64,000 bases of DNA from Gammaproteobacteria bacterium (GCA_030427085.1 JAUHXH010000003.1:489202-553201), one strand, 5' to 3'. Positions 38,807 to 48,761 are shown, numbered from the stretch's first letter. Notes: generated by a model not told the origin, from the letters alone. Translations and numbers: made by a program.

Positions 38807-39619
38807 CTAAAACCATTGCCAGCCATGTTGTCCAAAGAAAGTGCGCGCCGAACGGGCGAACATCCCCAGATGCCCTCCGCCCTTGTGCGCGGCACGACCG
38901 CCGTGATGGACAATCTCCATCGCCGGCACGAACATCAACTGACCCTGTTCGGCCAGGCGCAGGCACAGGTCGTAGTCCTCGAAGTACATGAAATAGTCGT
39001 CACTGAATCCGCCCACCGCCGCCATCGCCGGGGTGCGCAGGAGCATAAAGCAGCCGCTGGCCAGCGGCACCGGGCAGGGCTGCGAACCACTGCAGAGGTC
39101 TCGCATCTCGTAGTTGGCCAGGCGGCCGGCGAACCTTTGCCGCAACCACTGCGGCGCAAACGCGCGCAGGAACAGCACCCACAGGGAGGGATAACGTTTG
39201 CACAGGTATTCGATATCGCCGGACGAACCGTATACCCGCGGCGCCGCCAGCACCACTGCAGGGTGTGCCTGGAGGAATTGCAGGCCGGCGTGCAGGGCGT
39301 CCGGCGCCAGTTCCACGTCGGGATTCAGTACCAGGTGAAACTCGCTGTCGGCGTAATACAGGGCGCGATTGTGGCCGGCGCCATAGCCCTTATTGTCAGG
39401 CGCGCAGATCAGCTTTGCAGTTGGCAGAAGTTCTGCCAACAAAGCCTCCACCTGCTTCGCGTAGGCCGAGTCAGCACTGTGATCCACCACCGTCACTTCT
39501 GGCTCAACGCCAGCCGCGACGGCTGCCTGCTGCAGGCTCTGAAGCGCGCCGCGTAATTGATCGACATCACTGAAGAAAGTGACCAGGGAAACACTGAGCG
39601 AAGGGGGCTGGGCGAGCAT
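38807..39619 (-). CDS. Family 2 glycosyltransferase
   Basis: 270 residues. GT-A fold start SVSLVTFFSDVDQLRGAL, donor motif LNPDVELAPDALHAG and a YFEDYDLCLRLAEQG motif of the rhamnosyltransferase-like GT2 branch. No membrane segment. First of a cluster of sugar- and sulfate-transferring genes (38.8-45.9 kb) with mixed orientation. Confidence 0.87.
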   Translation of the reverse strand: MLAQPPSLSVSLVTFFSDVDQLRGALQSLQQAAVAAGVEPEVTVVDHSADSAYAKQVEALLAELLPTAKLICAPDNKGYGAGHNRALYYADSEFHLVLNPDVELAPDALHAGLQFLQAHPAVVLAAPRVYGSSGDIEYLCKRYPSLWVLFLRAFAPQWLRQRFAGRLANYEMRDLCSGSQPCPVPLASGCFMLLRTPAMAAVGGFSDDYFMYFEDYDLCLRLAEQGQLMFVPAMEIVHHGGRAAHKGGGHLGMFARSARTFFGQHGWQWF

Positions 39620-39719
39620 CGGCGCATCTTATCAGCGCCTGCCGTCCTGCGCACCCGGCCTTGCATTGCCCGTCGGCCCCTTTTACCATCGTTGGCCTTC
39701 CGGGGACTTCCACTTCGCC

Positions 39720-40415
39720 ATGACTGAACCCAGGGTTGTCTGCGTGCTCGGTATGCACCGCAGCGGCACCAGTTGCCTGACGGGCTCGTTGCAAAACGCC
39801 GGCCTGGAACTTGGCGACGCCAGTGAATGGAACAAATACAACACCCGCGGCAATCGCGAAAACCAGGCCTTCGTGGACTTCCACGAGCATTTGCTGCGCG
39901 CCAATGGCGCTACCTGGGACACCCCGCCGCGCAAGCTCAAATACACTGCGGAAGATGTCGATCGGGCGCGTGCCCTGGCGGCGAGTTTTGGCGATGCCCG
40001 CTGGGGATTCAAAGACCCCCGGGCACTGCTGGCGCTACCATTGTGGAATCAGGTAATCCCGGAGGCACGCTACGTGGGCATTTTCCGGCACCCCCTTGCG
40101 GTGAAGGCTTCGCTACAGCGGCGTGACGCCCGCACTTCGGATCGCACCTGCCTCGAGCTGTGGTATCACTACAATCGCCAGCTCTACCGGGAGCTGCGCC
40201 GACGCCCCTTCCCCCTGTTCAGTTTTGACTGGGATGAGGAGCGCTTTCACGCCCGCCTCAATGAAGTGCTACTGGATTTGAATCTGGCACCGCTGGCCGA
40301 GGATCAGCGCTTCTATACCCAGAGCCTGCACAACTTCTCCGAACGGGATGAGAAAAGCATTCCCTGGAAGTTGCGCCGCCTGTATCGAAAGTTACAGGAA
40401 TTTGCGCAGGCCTGA
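39720..40415 (+). CDS. Sulfotransferase-family protein
   Basis: 231 residues from the ATG at 39720. The PAPS 5'-phosphosulfate loop is VLGMHRSGTSCLTGSL (residues 8-23), followed by FKDPRALLALP and a 3'-phosphate region IFRHPLAVKASLQRR. It is a paralogue of the N-terminal domain of the 1135-residue protein at 41248-44655. Its 3' end overlaps the convergent sulfotransferase by 24 bp. Substrate probably a cell-surface glycan (inference from neighbours). Confidence 0.85.
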   Translation: MTEPRVVCVLGMHRSGTSCLTGSLQNAGLELGDASEWNKYNTRGNRENQAFVDFHEHLLRANGATWDTPPRKLKYTAEDVDRARALAASFGDARWGFKDPRALLALPLWNQVIPEARYVGIFRHPLAVKASLQRRDARTSDRTCLELWYHYNRQLYRELRRRPFPLFSFDWDEERFHARLNEVLLDLNLAPLAEDQRFYTQSLHNFSERDEKSIPWKLRRLYRKLQEFAQA

Positions 40416-41246
40416 ACGCTCCGTGCGTTTCAGGGTGCGGCAGCGCTGCTGGAAGTCCGCCAGGTGCGCGGCAAAATCCGGCACCGCTTCAATCTGGGCA
40501 TCCAACCGTTTGCTCACCAGTTGATAGAGCGCCAGATCGTAAGCATTTTCATCGATCACCCGTTGTTGTAAATCGCCCAGTTGGCCGAGCACACTGGACA
40601 CTGTGGCCGCCACGTCGCCCGACTCTGTCTTTTTACCGCCCACATTCTGCGCCACGTAAGACAGATCCAGTTCCGGGAACCACTGCCGCAGGTGGTTTTC
40701 CATCACCACCATGCTCTCGTCATAGCGCTCAACCTGCCCGATCATGGGCACAGCACGAACGGTCTCGATGGCCTCGCCGAAGGTGCGCATGGCGAGCATA
40801 GCGTTGCTGGTGTGGCCGTGGGCACCGGCCAGGTAGACGGTCTGGTAGTTGCGGATAGTGCGGGAGACCCGCCCCTGCATCCGCCATTCCACATATTCGG
40901 AGAACGATTTGCTGCGCGCGGCGATCGCACCGGGAGTCTTCCCGCCCTGCCGACGCTCGAAATTGTAGGCCGACTGGAAGCGCACTATAGGATGCCGCAA
41001 CAGATACACCGGCACCCAGCGGACTCGCGGTACTTTTGGCCAAACTCGGGTCATGCAATGGCTGGATATCGCACACAGCTCACCATTTTCCTGGACCAGG
41101 TTCCGCAAGTGGGCACCGCCACCATTACGCATGGTCGCGTCATCCCGATGATCCAGGAAGCCCGCCCCGAAGTTTCGCGCCAGCGACCAGTCGAAAGTAG
41201 TGCCGGCGTTTTTGAAAATGTGCCCGTGCAGTAAGACTGTTCGCAT
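40392..41246 (-). CDS. Sulfotransferase family 2-like protein
   Basis: 284 residues from the ATG at 41246, which directly follows the stop of the upstream gene (TGAGATG); an ATG at 41258 is possible. The opening HGHIFKNAGTTFDWSLARNFG is the phosphosulfate-binding loop of the carbohydrate sulfotransferase (Sulfotransfer_2) branch, and YLLRHPIVRFQSAYNFERR supplies the 3'-phosphate site. Different family from the HRSGTS proteins beside it. Confidence 0.83.
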   Translation of the reverse strand: MRTVLLHGHIFKNAGTTFDWSLARNFGAGFLDHRDDATMRNGGGAHLRNLVQENGELCAISSHCMTRVWPKVPRVRWVPVYLLRHPIVRFQSAYNFERRQGGKTPGAIAARSKSFSEYVEWRMQGRVSRTIRNYQTVYLAGAHGHTSNAMLAMRTFGEAIETVRAVPMIGQVERYDESMVVMENHLRQWFPELDLSYVAQNVGGKKTESGDVAATVSSVLGQLGDLQQRVIDENAYDLALYQLVSKRLDAQIEAVPDFAAHLADFQQRCRTLKRTERSGLRKFL

Positions 41247-41247
41247 C

Positions 41248-44200
41248 TCAGCGCCCACTCACCGCCTGAGGAGGCAGCTTCTCTGCGGAGGGCAGTGCAC
41301 CCGGTTGTTTCGGGTCGCCGAAGTCTTCCCGCAATATCGTCGCCGCCTGGCTTCGGCTGAAATGCCGCTGGAGATAGGCAGCGTAGCGGTGGGTCCTGCT
41401 GATGGCTGCGTCGCTGCCGCGATCCACCTCAATCAAAATTTCCGCCATGGCTTCGGCATCGTCGGTAATGTTCATCACTTCAGCAGCGTCGGGAATGCCC
41501 TCCGCCCCTATCGTTGTGGTAGTCAAAGGCACGCCCTGCTGCAATGCCTCGATCACCTTCCCCTTTACCCCGGCACCAAAGCGCAGGGGCACAACCGCTT
41601 GCCGTACCTGTCGATACAGGGCATCCAGTTCTTCATCGGGCAAATAGCCGTAAACGCGTACATGATCGCTCTGCAGTTCGAGCACCGCATCCGTGGGATT
41701 AGACCCCACCACGTGCAGTTGCAGGCCGGGACGCTCGGCCAGTACTCGCGGCATGACTTCCTCAACAAACCAGCAAATACCGTCGACATTGGGTGGATGG
41801 TTGAAACCGCCCACAAACAACAGGTCCTGTCGCTCCTGCGGATCGTAGAGCGGCGGTTCGCGATCCGGCAACACATAGAGCGGAATGGCCCGTAGCGAGA
41901 GATCGGGACGGTGCTCCCGAATCTCCTCGATTTCGACTTCCGAGGGGTAATAGACCTTGTCGACCCGGTCGAAGACGGCGTATTCACGACGCCGCCAGCT
42001 CATCGCATCGCGCTTCTTGCCACCGTTGCCCGACACTTCCATTTCCCGCTGTGTGCGCAGGTAGTGGAGGTCATGGCCAAAGTAGATGATCGGCGGCCGC
42101 GGTTCCATCTTGTACAGGCTGTCCAGCACCTGCTCCGCGATGTGCGGGCGATGGAGGTAGATGCAGTCGATGTAGGGCGCGTGTTTTTGTAACCAGTAAT
42201 CCTGGTTTCTGGCCATCCACTCGCCCACCAGTACTTCCACCCCCAGTTGTTGCAGCGTCTGCGTGTAGGGCTTGTGCGGGAAAAAATTCGCACCGAGGAA
42301 TTTGACGTTGTAACCCATCTCCAGCAGGAGCTGGATGTACATGAACGTGGACCGGGAGCCCGCATCCTTGTCGTAGTGCGGCACGTAGTGGTCGATGATC
42401 AGCACACTGCGCTGGCCACGGCTTCGGTCCCGCGCCGAAAACACATGCTCCCCATTGGGAAAGTGATCCCGTTGCAGCACCTCGCGCCACTTGGCGACAA
42501 ATTTGTGCTGATTGTCGACCTGATACTTTTTCAGGCCGCCCTCGAGATCCACCCCATTGGAGATACCCTCGAAGTGATAAATTTGGGAAGCCGGCTGGTA
42601 GATTACCTTGTGGCCTGCAGCACGCGTGGCAAAACACAGATCGGTGTCTTCATAGTATGCGGGCACATAGCGTGTATCGAAGCCGCCTAACTGCCGCCAC
42701 AGGTGGTGGCGTATCATTAAGCAGGCGCCGGACACGTAGTCGGTTTCACGGCGATAATTGAACTGCGGTTTGTCCGGGTCGTCTTCCCGCCCGTAATTCC
42801 AGCCGGAACCGTCCTCCCAGATAATTCCCCCGGCCTCCTGAAGCTGGCCGGTGGGGAAGAGTAATTTCGGGCCGACGACACCGACGCTGTCGTCTTCTTC
42901 CAGTACCTGGCACAGGGCGTCCAGCCAGCCTGCCGTGGCGCAGGTGTCATTGTTCAGAAACAGCAGGTACTTGCCGCGTGCCAACTCAGCACCGGCGTTG
43001 CAGTTCTCCACAAAGCCCCGGTTTTGGTCGCCCCGCACTACCGTAATGTTGCGCACACGTGATTCGATATCGCGCGTGTGATCGCTCGACATATCGTCAG
43101 CAAGGATCACTTCGTACTCGATGCCAACACTGTGCTGCAGCACGTACTGCAGGCACTGCATAGTCATCCGGTATTCGTTGTAGACCGGCACAATGATCGA
43201 CACCAGCGGCTCGCTACAGCGAGGGAAGTCCAGCTTCAGGGTGTCGTAGGCAGCGTCCAGCGTAATGCTGCCCAGCTCCTTACTGACCAGCTCATTTTGG
43301 GGGAAGCGCGCGTCAACCCACACGGTGAGGTCTTCGGGATTCGAGTGTAAAAACACCGACGCCGTGCGCTTGAGGCGGGGAATACTGAAACTGCGGGCCG
43401 AGCCCGCAGGGTTACGCAAAACATAACGTGTAATATCCGCCGCCAGCACCCACTTGCTGCGCGGGCGAATTCTGGCACCCACTTCAAACGGCGGTTTTTC
43501 CGAACTGCGCTCCATACCGAGCATCCGTCGGCCCAGGTGCAGCAAGCGCTCACCCACCAGGTTGAACAGGTACAGTGGATGGCGGCTGCGTTCCAGTTGA
43601 TACACCTGCCGCATGCTGGCTTCGTGTGCCTCGCGTCGCTGATCCAGCGCATCCTGCACTTCATAAAGCCGATGTTGTACCGCCTGGAGCGCCTCACACT
43701 GGGCATTGAGTGCCTCACATCGAGAGCGCAGTTGTTCCCGTTCGATCTCATCCCGTCGGTAGGCTTCCGCGAGGGCTTCATGCGTTTGCGTGAGTTCCTC
43801 AAGCGCCGCCAGTGCCCGATCCCGGTCCGCAAGATACTCCACACGCTCCCGAGAGACTTCCCCGGCTCGCTCAAGTAAACGCAGCGAGTTGCCATAGTCG
43901 CGCAACTGCGCCAGCATCATCGGGGGATTCGATGGCAGTTCTCCGGGAGGGGAAGTGCCGTCTGCCAGCGCCAACCACTGATCCGCCAGTGCCCGCTGGG
44001 AGAGCGTTAATAATTCCCCGTTCGAAACTTCCGTCGTTCGAGGCAAGCTGAAGTCCAGTGAATCCGGCAGGTTACTCGACACACCCGGCTCGAGCCATTC
44101 GCAGAGTCGTTGCCACTGTAACTCAGGTTCAGCGATCAAGGCGTCGAAATGCAGTACCAGGTCACCCGGCCGATAGAGTCGCAGCAACTGCAGGTTGTAG

Positions 44201-44655
44201 TACTCCCACAGCAGCAGTCCCATCTGGATCGGGAAGCCATTGCGGCGTTGCAAGGAGGCGGCGACCGCCAACGGGTCGCGAACTACAAACAGCCGGCGAG
44301 CATCACCCAGCGCGTCGCGCCACAGCGGCCAGGTGAGAGCCAGCCGAGGGTCTTTGATCAACCACGGCGTATGGCCCTGCAGGGCCTGCACGATAGCTGC
44401 GGGGTTGTCACCGGACTGCACGGGCGACAGGTCTTCCCGTGGTGGTATAAACCAGTCGCCCTGCGCTGCTTCCAGCGCCATCTGGTTGTAGGCAACCACA
44501 TCACGGCGTTCCCAGAAGCCTCTGGGATTGTCTACCTGATGTGCCAGCAATGCGTCGGGTTCACCGAGGAAAAAACCCGATCGGGACAGGGCGCCAGCCA
44601 CTGCCGACGTGCCGCTGCGATGCATACCCAGGATAACGAGATTTGGTTTCTTCAA
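41248..44655 (-). CDS. Trifunctional sulfotransferase - GT2 - GT4 glycosyltransferase
   Basis: 1135 residues. Domain 1 (1-245): sulfotransferase, PAPS loop LGMHRSGTSAVAGAL (9-23), LIKDPRLALTWPLW, VVRDPLAVAASLQRR. Residues about 260-345: coiled coil rich in Glu, Gln, Leu, Arg. Domain 2 (about 480-735): GT2, SIIVPVYNEYR, LFLNNDTCATAGWLD, YYEDTDLCFATRA. Domain 3 (about 745-1110): GT4-like GT-B fold, SVLIIDHYVPHYDKDAGS, LLFVGGFNHPPN, GAGVKGKVIEAL. No signal peptide or membrane helix, so a cytoplasmic glycan-building enzyme is expected. Sulfate transfer and two sugar transfers on one chain imply a sulfated surface polysaccharide. Activity is not demonstrated. Confidence 0.87.
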   Translation of the reverse strand: MKKPNLVILGMHRSGTSAVAGALSRSGFFLGEPDALLAHQVDNPRGFWERRDVVAYNQMALEAAQGDWFIPPREDLSPVQSGDNPAAIVQALQGHTPWLIKDPRLALTWPLWRDALGDARRLFVVRDPLAVAASLQRRNGFPIQMGLLLWEYYNLQLLRLYRPGDLVLHFDALIAEPELQWQRLCEWLEPGVSSNLPDSLDFSLPRTTEVSNGELLTLSQRALADQWLALADGTSPPGELPSNPPMMLAQLRDYGNSLRLLERAGEVSRERVEYLADRDRALAALEELTQTHEALAEAYRRDEIEREQLRSRCEALNAQCEALQAVQHRLYEVQDALDQRREAHEASMRQVYQLERSRHPLYLFNLVGERLLHLGRRMLGMERSSEKPPFEVGARIRPRSKWVLAADITRYVLRNPAGSARSFSIPRLKRTASVFLHSNPEDLTVWVDARFPQNELVSKELGSITLDAAYDTLKLDFPRCSEPLVSIIVPVYNEYRMTMQCLQYVLQHSVGIEYEVILADDMSSDHTRDIESRVRNITVVRGDQNRGFVENCNAGAELARGKYLLFLNNDTCATAGWLDALCQVLEEDDSVGVVGPKLLFPTGQLQEAGGIIWEDGSGWNYGREDDPDKPQFNYRRETDYVSGACLMIRHHLWRQLGGFDTRYVPAYYEDTDLCFATRAAGHKVIYQPASQIYHFEGISNGVDLEGGLKKYQVDNQHKFVAKWREVLQRDHFPNGEHVFSARDRSRGQRSVLIIDHYVPHYDKDAGSRSTFMYIQLLLEMGYNVKFLGANFFPHKPYTQTLQQLGVEVLVGEWMARNQDYWLQKHAPYIDCIYLHRPHIAEQVLDSLYKMEPRPPIIYFGHDLHYLRTQREMEVSGNGGKKRDAMSWRRREYAVFDRVDKVYYPSEVEIEEIREHRPDLSLRAIPLYVLPDREPPLYDPQERQDLLFVGGFNHPPNVDGICWFVEEVMPRVLAERPGLQLHVVGSNPTDAVLELQSDHVRVYGYLPDEELDALYRQVRQAVVPLRFGAGVKGKVIEALQQGVPLTTTTIGAEGIPDAAEVMNITDDAEAMAEILIEVDRGSDAAISRTHRYAAYLQRHFSRSQAATILREDFGDPKQPGALPSAEKLPPQAVSGR

Positions 44656-44847
44656 GCTTGTCTTTGCCCGGGGGCGACCCCTGGGTTATCGTACCTCTGA
44701 AGCGCGCTAGTGTCCCATAAACGGATAAGAGGGTCACCCGCTGCCACTGTGGTGCAGGCGGAAGTTCTCCAAGAGAGAACCGCCCGAAGCAGGCCGACAA
44801 CAGCAGGCTCCAAAGCGCGCCTCACGAGACAGCCATCAGGAAAAGGC

Positions 44848-45855
44848 ATGCCGTTTAAATCCAGATTTCGCCGTCGGCCCGCGACCACTTCCATCGTCAT
44901 CGTCGCCTACGACATGGCGCGGGAAATTCCGCGCACACTGGAAACCCTGACCACTGGCTACCAGCAGCACGCCGAGCAATTTAACTACGAAGTGATCGTG
45001 GTGGATAACGGCTCCCCACAACCTCTGGATGAGGGCATGGTGCGTGCGTTTGGCGATAACTTCAGCTTGTTGCGTATCGACAACGCCTCGCCCTCGCCCG
45101 CCGCTGCAGTCAACCAGGGCGTCGCCCTGTCCCACGGAGACCGTGTCGGCATCCTCATCGACGGCGCGCGCATGTTGTCGCCGGGTGTACTGCATTGGGC
45201 CGACCAGGCCTTTAAATTGTTTCCACAGCCAGTCGTGGCCACCCTCGGCTTCCACCTTGGGCCTGAACACCAGCGCGAAGCCGTTCAGCAGGGTTACTCC
45301 CGTGAAGTGGAAGATGAGTTACTGCGGCGTATTGACTGGCCCGCACAGGGGCATCGCCTGTTCGAAATCGCCTGTTTGTCCGGCTCATCCCGGTACGGCT
45401 GGCATGCACCGCTGGCCGAGAGTAACTGCCTGTTCCTGTCTCGCGCATTGTTTGACGCGCTGGACGGCTTTGAGGAGCGCTTTACCTCCCCCGGCGGCGG
45501 GCTGGTGAACCTCGATTTCTACAAGCGGGCGTGCGAGTCCCAGGGTAGCCAACTGGTGTACCTGTTGGGCGAAGGTTGCTTTCACCAACTGCACGGTGGC
45601 ACCACCACCGGGGGCGCTGGCGCTGAGCAGCGACGCTATCATCATTTGCAGGCTGAGTATGAAGGCATTCGTGGCACACCCCACCGGGTACCACAAAACC
45701 AGCCCGTCCTGCTGGGGCAAGCGCGTCCGGAGGCCAACTGGCATGTGGCCACGGGCACTACTGCCCTGGCAGCCAACAACAAACTCGAGCAGCCGCGGGC
45801 GTCCCACTGGCAGGCGGTTGGGCTTGAGCACTATCTGACTGGAGCTTCGCCATGA
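44848..45855 (+). CDS. GT2-like glycosyltransferase with atypical donor site
   Basis: 335 residues from the ATG at 44848. The GT-A opening TTSIVIVAYDMAREIPRTL and EVIVVDNGSPQPLD are clear. The usual DxD is replaced by LIDGARML, a variation seen in some family A transferases. The second half has FLSRALFDALDGFEERF. Stop overlaps the next gene start as ATGA, joining it to the Nramp-type gene. Confidence 0.8.
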   Translation: MPFKSRFRRRPATTSIVIVAYDMAREIPRTLETLTTGYQQHAEQFNYEVIVVDNGSPQPLDEGMVRAFGDNFSLLRIDNASPSPAAAVNQGVALSHGDRVGILIDGARMLSPGVLHWADQAFKLFPQPVVATLGFHLGPEHQREAVQQGYSREVEDELLRRIDWPAQGHRLFEIACLSGSSRYGWHAPLAESNCLFLSRALFDALDGFEERFTSPGGGLVNLDFYKRACESQGSQLVYLLGEGCFHQLHGGTTTGGAGAEQRRYHHLQAEYEGIRGTPHRVPQNQPVLLGQARPEANWHVATGTTALAANNKLEQPRASHWQAVGLEHYLTGASP

Positions 45856-47066
45856 GTTGGCGGGACCGTTTTGGCCCAGGCCTGCTGGTAACGGCGGCCT
45901 TTATCGGCCCCGGCACCATCACAACGGCGAGTGCAGCCGGCGCCGGTTTTGGATTTGCCCTGCTGTGGGCGCTGGTGTTTTCGGTTCTGGCCACCGCCGT
46001 GTTGCAGGAGATGGCCGCCCGCCTTGGCCTGGTGACCCGGGAGGGACTGGCCCAGGCGATGCGCTCCACCTTCTCCAACCCCTGGTTAGGCAAAGGCTCG
46101 GTGCTACTGGTAGTGGCCGCCATCGGCTTCGGTAACGCTGCGTATGAAGCCGGCAATATCGCCGGCGCCGCGCTGGCGGCGAACAACGCCATCGGGCTGA
46201 ACCCGGCCATTGCCTCGATAGCAACCGGCGTGCTGGCCGCCGCGCTGTTATACAGCGGCCGCTACGGAGTGCTGGAAAAAGCCCTGATAGCACTGGTGCT
46301 GGTTATGTGCGTTGTATTCCTGCTGACCGCGTTCATGGTTCGTCCGTCTATCACTGACATGGTCCAGGCGGTGCTGCGCCCCTCCCTGCCCGCCGGCGGA
46401 GCGATGATGGCACTGGGGCTGATCGGCACCACGGTTGTGCCCTACAACCTGTTCCTGCACGCCAATGCAGTCTGTGAGAAATGGGGGCCCGAGGTGCCGG
46501 CCCGGCGTGCCATCCGTGAATCCCGCTGGGATACTGGCGTGTCGGTGGGCATTGGCGGCCTGATTACGCTGTCTATTCTGAGCACCGCGGCGGCGGCTTT
46601 TTTCCAGACGGGCGTGGCTTTCAGCGGTGAATCGATGGCCCTACAGCTAGAGCCCTTACTGGGCGCGTCAGCACGCTATATCTTCGCTGCCGGCCTGCTG
46701 GCCTCCGGCCTTACCAGTGCCATCACCGCCCCGCTGGCGGCAGCGTATGCGGTGTGTGGCGCGCTGGGCTGGGGCACGCAACTCAAGGACACGCGTTTCC
46801 GTCTGGTGTGGCTCACCGTACTCTTGTGCGGCACCGTGTTTGCAGCGGTTGGCACCCGCCCTCTCGCCGCGATTCTGTTTGCACAGGTCGCCAATGGCTT
46901 CCTGTTACCCATCGTGGCGGTTTTCCTGCTGGTGGTAATGAATCGCCGTGACCTGCTGGCCGACCACTGCAACGGCGCAGTGGCCAACCTGTTAGGGGGC
47001 GCGGTGGTGCTGGTCGCCCTCGGACTGGGGCTGACTAAAGTACTGAGCGTGGCCGGCTTACTGTGA
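45852..47066 (+). CDS. Nramp-family membrane protein lacking canonical metal ligands
   Basis: 404 residues with 11 or so hydrophobic helices in the Nramp (LeuT-fold) pattern. In helix 1 the canonical DPGN is GPGT (19-22). In helix 6 the canonical MPH is VPY (VVPYNLFLHAN, about 195-205). The four usual Mn/Fe ligands are thus replaced, so the substrate is probably not the usual one. The rest of the family framework is intact. Overlaps the upstream GT gene (ATGA) and the convergent amidohydrolase gene by 9 bp. Confidence 0.85.
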   Translation: MSWRDRFGPGLLVTAAFIGPGTITTASAAGAGFGFALLWALVFSVLATAVLQEMAARLGLVTREGLAQAMRSTFSNPWLGKGSVLLVVAAIGFGNAAYEAGNIAGAALAANNAIGLNPAIASIATGVLAAALLYSGRYGVLEKALIALVLVMCVVFLLTAFMVRPSITDMVQAVLRPSLPAGGAMMALGLIGTTVVPYNLFLHANAVCEKWGPEVPARRAIRESRWDTGVSVGIGGLITLSILSTAAAAFFQTGVAFSGESMALQLEPLLGASARYIFAAGLLASGLTSAITAPLAAAYAVCGALGWGTQLKDTRFRLVWLTVLLCGTVFAAVGTRPLAAILFAQVANGFLLPIVAVFLLVVMNRRDLLADHCNGAVANLLGGAVVLVALGLGLTKVLSVAGLL

Positions 47067-48620
47067 GCCGGCGCCTTCCTGTTTCGCCGCGGCCACTTTA
47101 GCGCGCACGTCGGCGAGCAGTTTGGGCGCATCGAACACAATGCCATCCTTGATGGTATAGCGGACGCCACCAACACGGGTGGGGACGTTGTCCTCGCCCA
47201 GCACCATGTGGCCCGTGCCATACAGTAACTTGAAGTTGTGCAGCGGGTTACCGTCCAGCACCACCAGATCGGCCAGTTTGCCCACCGACACACTGCCCAG
47301 GTCCTGCTCCTGGCCCAGAGTCTGTGCGCCCAACAAGGTGGCGGAACGCAGCACTTCCAGCGGATGGAATCCGGCTTCCTGCAACATTTCGAGTTCGCGG
47401 ATGTAGCCAAAACCGTACACTTTGTAGATAAAGCCGGAATCGGATCCGGCGGTCACCCGGCCACCGTGGTTCTTGTAGTCGTTCACGAAGGCCATCCAGA
47501 GTTGATAGTTCCGCTTCCAATCGATCTCGTTGGCCGTGGTCCAGTCAAACCAGTACGAACCGTGCGCAGTACGACTGGGTTGGAAAAATTGCCACAAATT
47601 GGGGTGAGTGTAATCGTCGTGCCATTCCGCCCGTTGTTCTTTCATCAGGTCGCGACTGGCTTCGTAGATCGTGAAAGTGGGGACGAGCGTAAAATCGAGC
47701 TCAATTAATTCGTCGCGCACCCTGTTCCAGGTTTCACTACCTGGTTTAGCCGCCTGCTCCCACAAACGCCCGGCCTCACTGAAACGATCCTGTTCATTGT
47801 TATAGTTGTAGCCTGTCGGATAGTCCTGAACGATCTGGTCTTCGAACAGGGCCTCAGGCAATCCGTACCAGTGCTCCATGGTGGTCAGGCCCCAGCGCGC
47901 CGACGTTAATACGTTAACGCCGGTAACCGCGAGTTGGGCGTGATGCATTGCAGTGCCCAGTTCCTGTTTGCCGGCTTCATCGAGGGCCGCTTCCATGACC
48001 ACCGGTGACGCGCCGAAGAACTTGATGCCCTGCGCGCCCTGCCGGGCAACCTTGCGCACCCAGTCTCGCGCTTGCTGCGGTGTACTGATGGGCTCATCGC
48101 GCCCCATACCAAATGCCGGATAAGCGTGGATACGCGGTGCGGTGATCTCGTTTTTGGCGCTGCGGCCCTGTTGATCCAGGCACCAGTCCAGGCCATTGCC
48201 GCAGGAGGGATCGCGAATGGTCGTAATACCGTGCCCCATCCAGAGTTTGAACACATACTCGGCATCCACTCCCTGATCCTCTCCCCCCATATGACCGTGC
48301 ATGTCGATCAAGCCGGGAAGCACATACATTCCCTCCAGGTCCAGCTCCCGGGCTCCGGGGCGGGCCTTCGGCCGGCCCTTTGGATCGATGGCGATACCCG
48401 GCGATCCGACGCTGACAATGGAAACAATACGGTTGTTCTCAATAACAATATCGGCGGGCCCATAGGGCGGAGCGCCTGTACCGTCAATCACAGTCACTCC
48501 GCGCAGGATTAGCTGGTCGTGTGGGCCGTCCCCTTCGCTGCGATCCGGTGCCGTCGGGATGGCGGCGGATGTGGGAAGTGCCAGGGCCAGAAGCAGAGTA
48601 CAGGCAATCAGGTGTTTCAT
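47058..48620 (-). CDS. Exported amidohydrolase-superfamily enzyme
   Basis: 520 residues from the ATG at 48620, giving signal peptide MKHLIACTLLLALALPTSA. Metal-binding HxH (DMHGHMGG), a further His region (GTAMHHAQLAVTG, TTMEHWYG) and a late Asp in TAGSDSGF identify an imidazolonepropionase-like/prolidase-like amidohydrolase. The substrate is unknown; related exported enzymes cleave imides, lactams or dipeptide-type bonds. Divergent from the SYLF gene. Confidence 0.87.
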   Translation of the reverse strand: MKHLIACTLLLALALPTSAAIPTAPDRSEGDGPHDQLILRGVTVIDGTGAPPYGPADIVIENNRIVSIVSVGSPGIAIDPKGRPKARPGARELDLEGMYVLPGLIDMHGHMGGEDQGVDAEYVFKLWMGHGITTIRDPSCGNGLDWCLDQQGRSAKNEITAPRIHAYPAFGMGRDEPISTPQQARDWVRKVARQGAQGIKFFGASPVVMEAALDEAGKQELGTAMHHAQLAVTGVNVLTSARWGLTTMEHWYGLPEALFEDQIVQDYPTGYNYNNEQDRFSEAGRLWEQAAKPGSETWNRVRDELIELDFTLVPTFTIYEASRDLMKEQRAEWHDDYTHPNLWQFFQPSRTAHGSYWFDWTTANEIDWKRNYQLWMAFVNDYKNHGGRVTAGSDSGFIYKVYGFGYIRELEMLQEAGFHPLEVLRSATLLGAQTLGQEQDLGSVSVGKLADLVVLDGNPLHNFKLLYGTGHMVLGEDNVPTRVGGVRYTIKDGIVFDAPKLLADVRAKVAAAKQEGAGSQ

Positions 48621-48761
48621 AGGTGGTGTCTCCGATAACTTCCTGAACCCTAGAGGGTTTAACTGAAAAAGGCAAAGCATGCAGTGGGCTATTAACAGGA
48701 CAGATTCCCCGTCGTGGTGTATCTTACTTCGCACGCTGTTCAACCCATTGAGGATGCCTTC

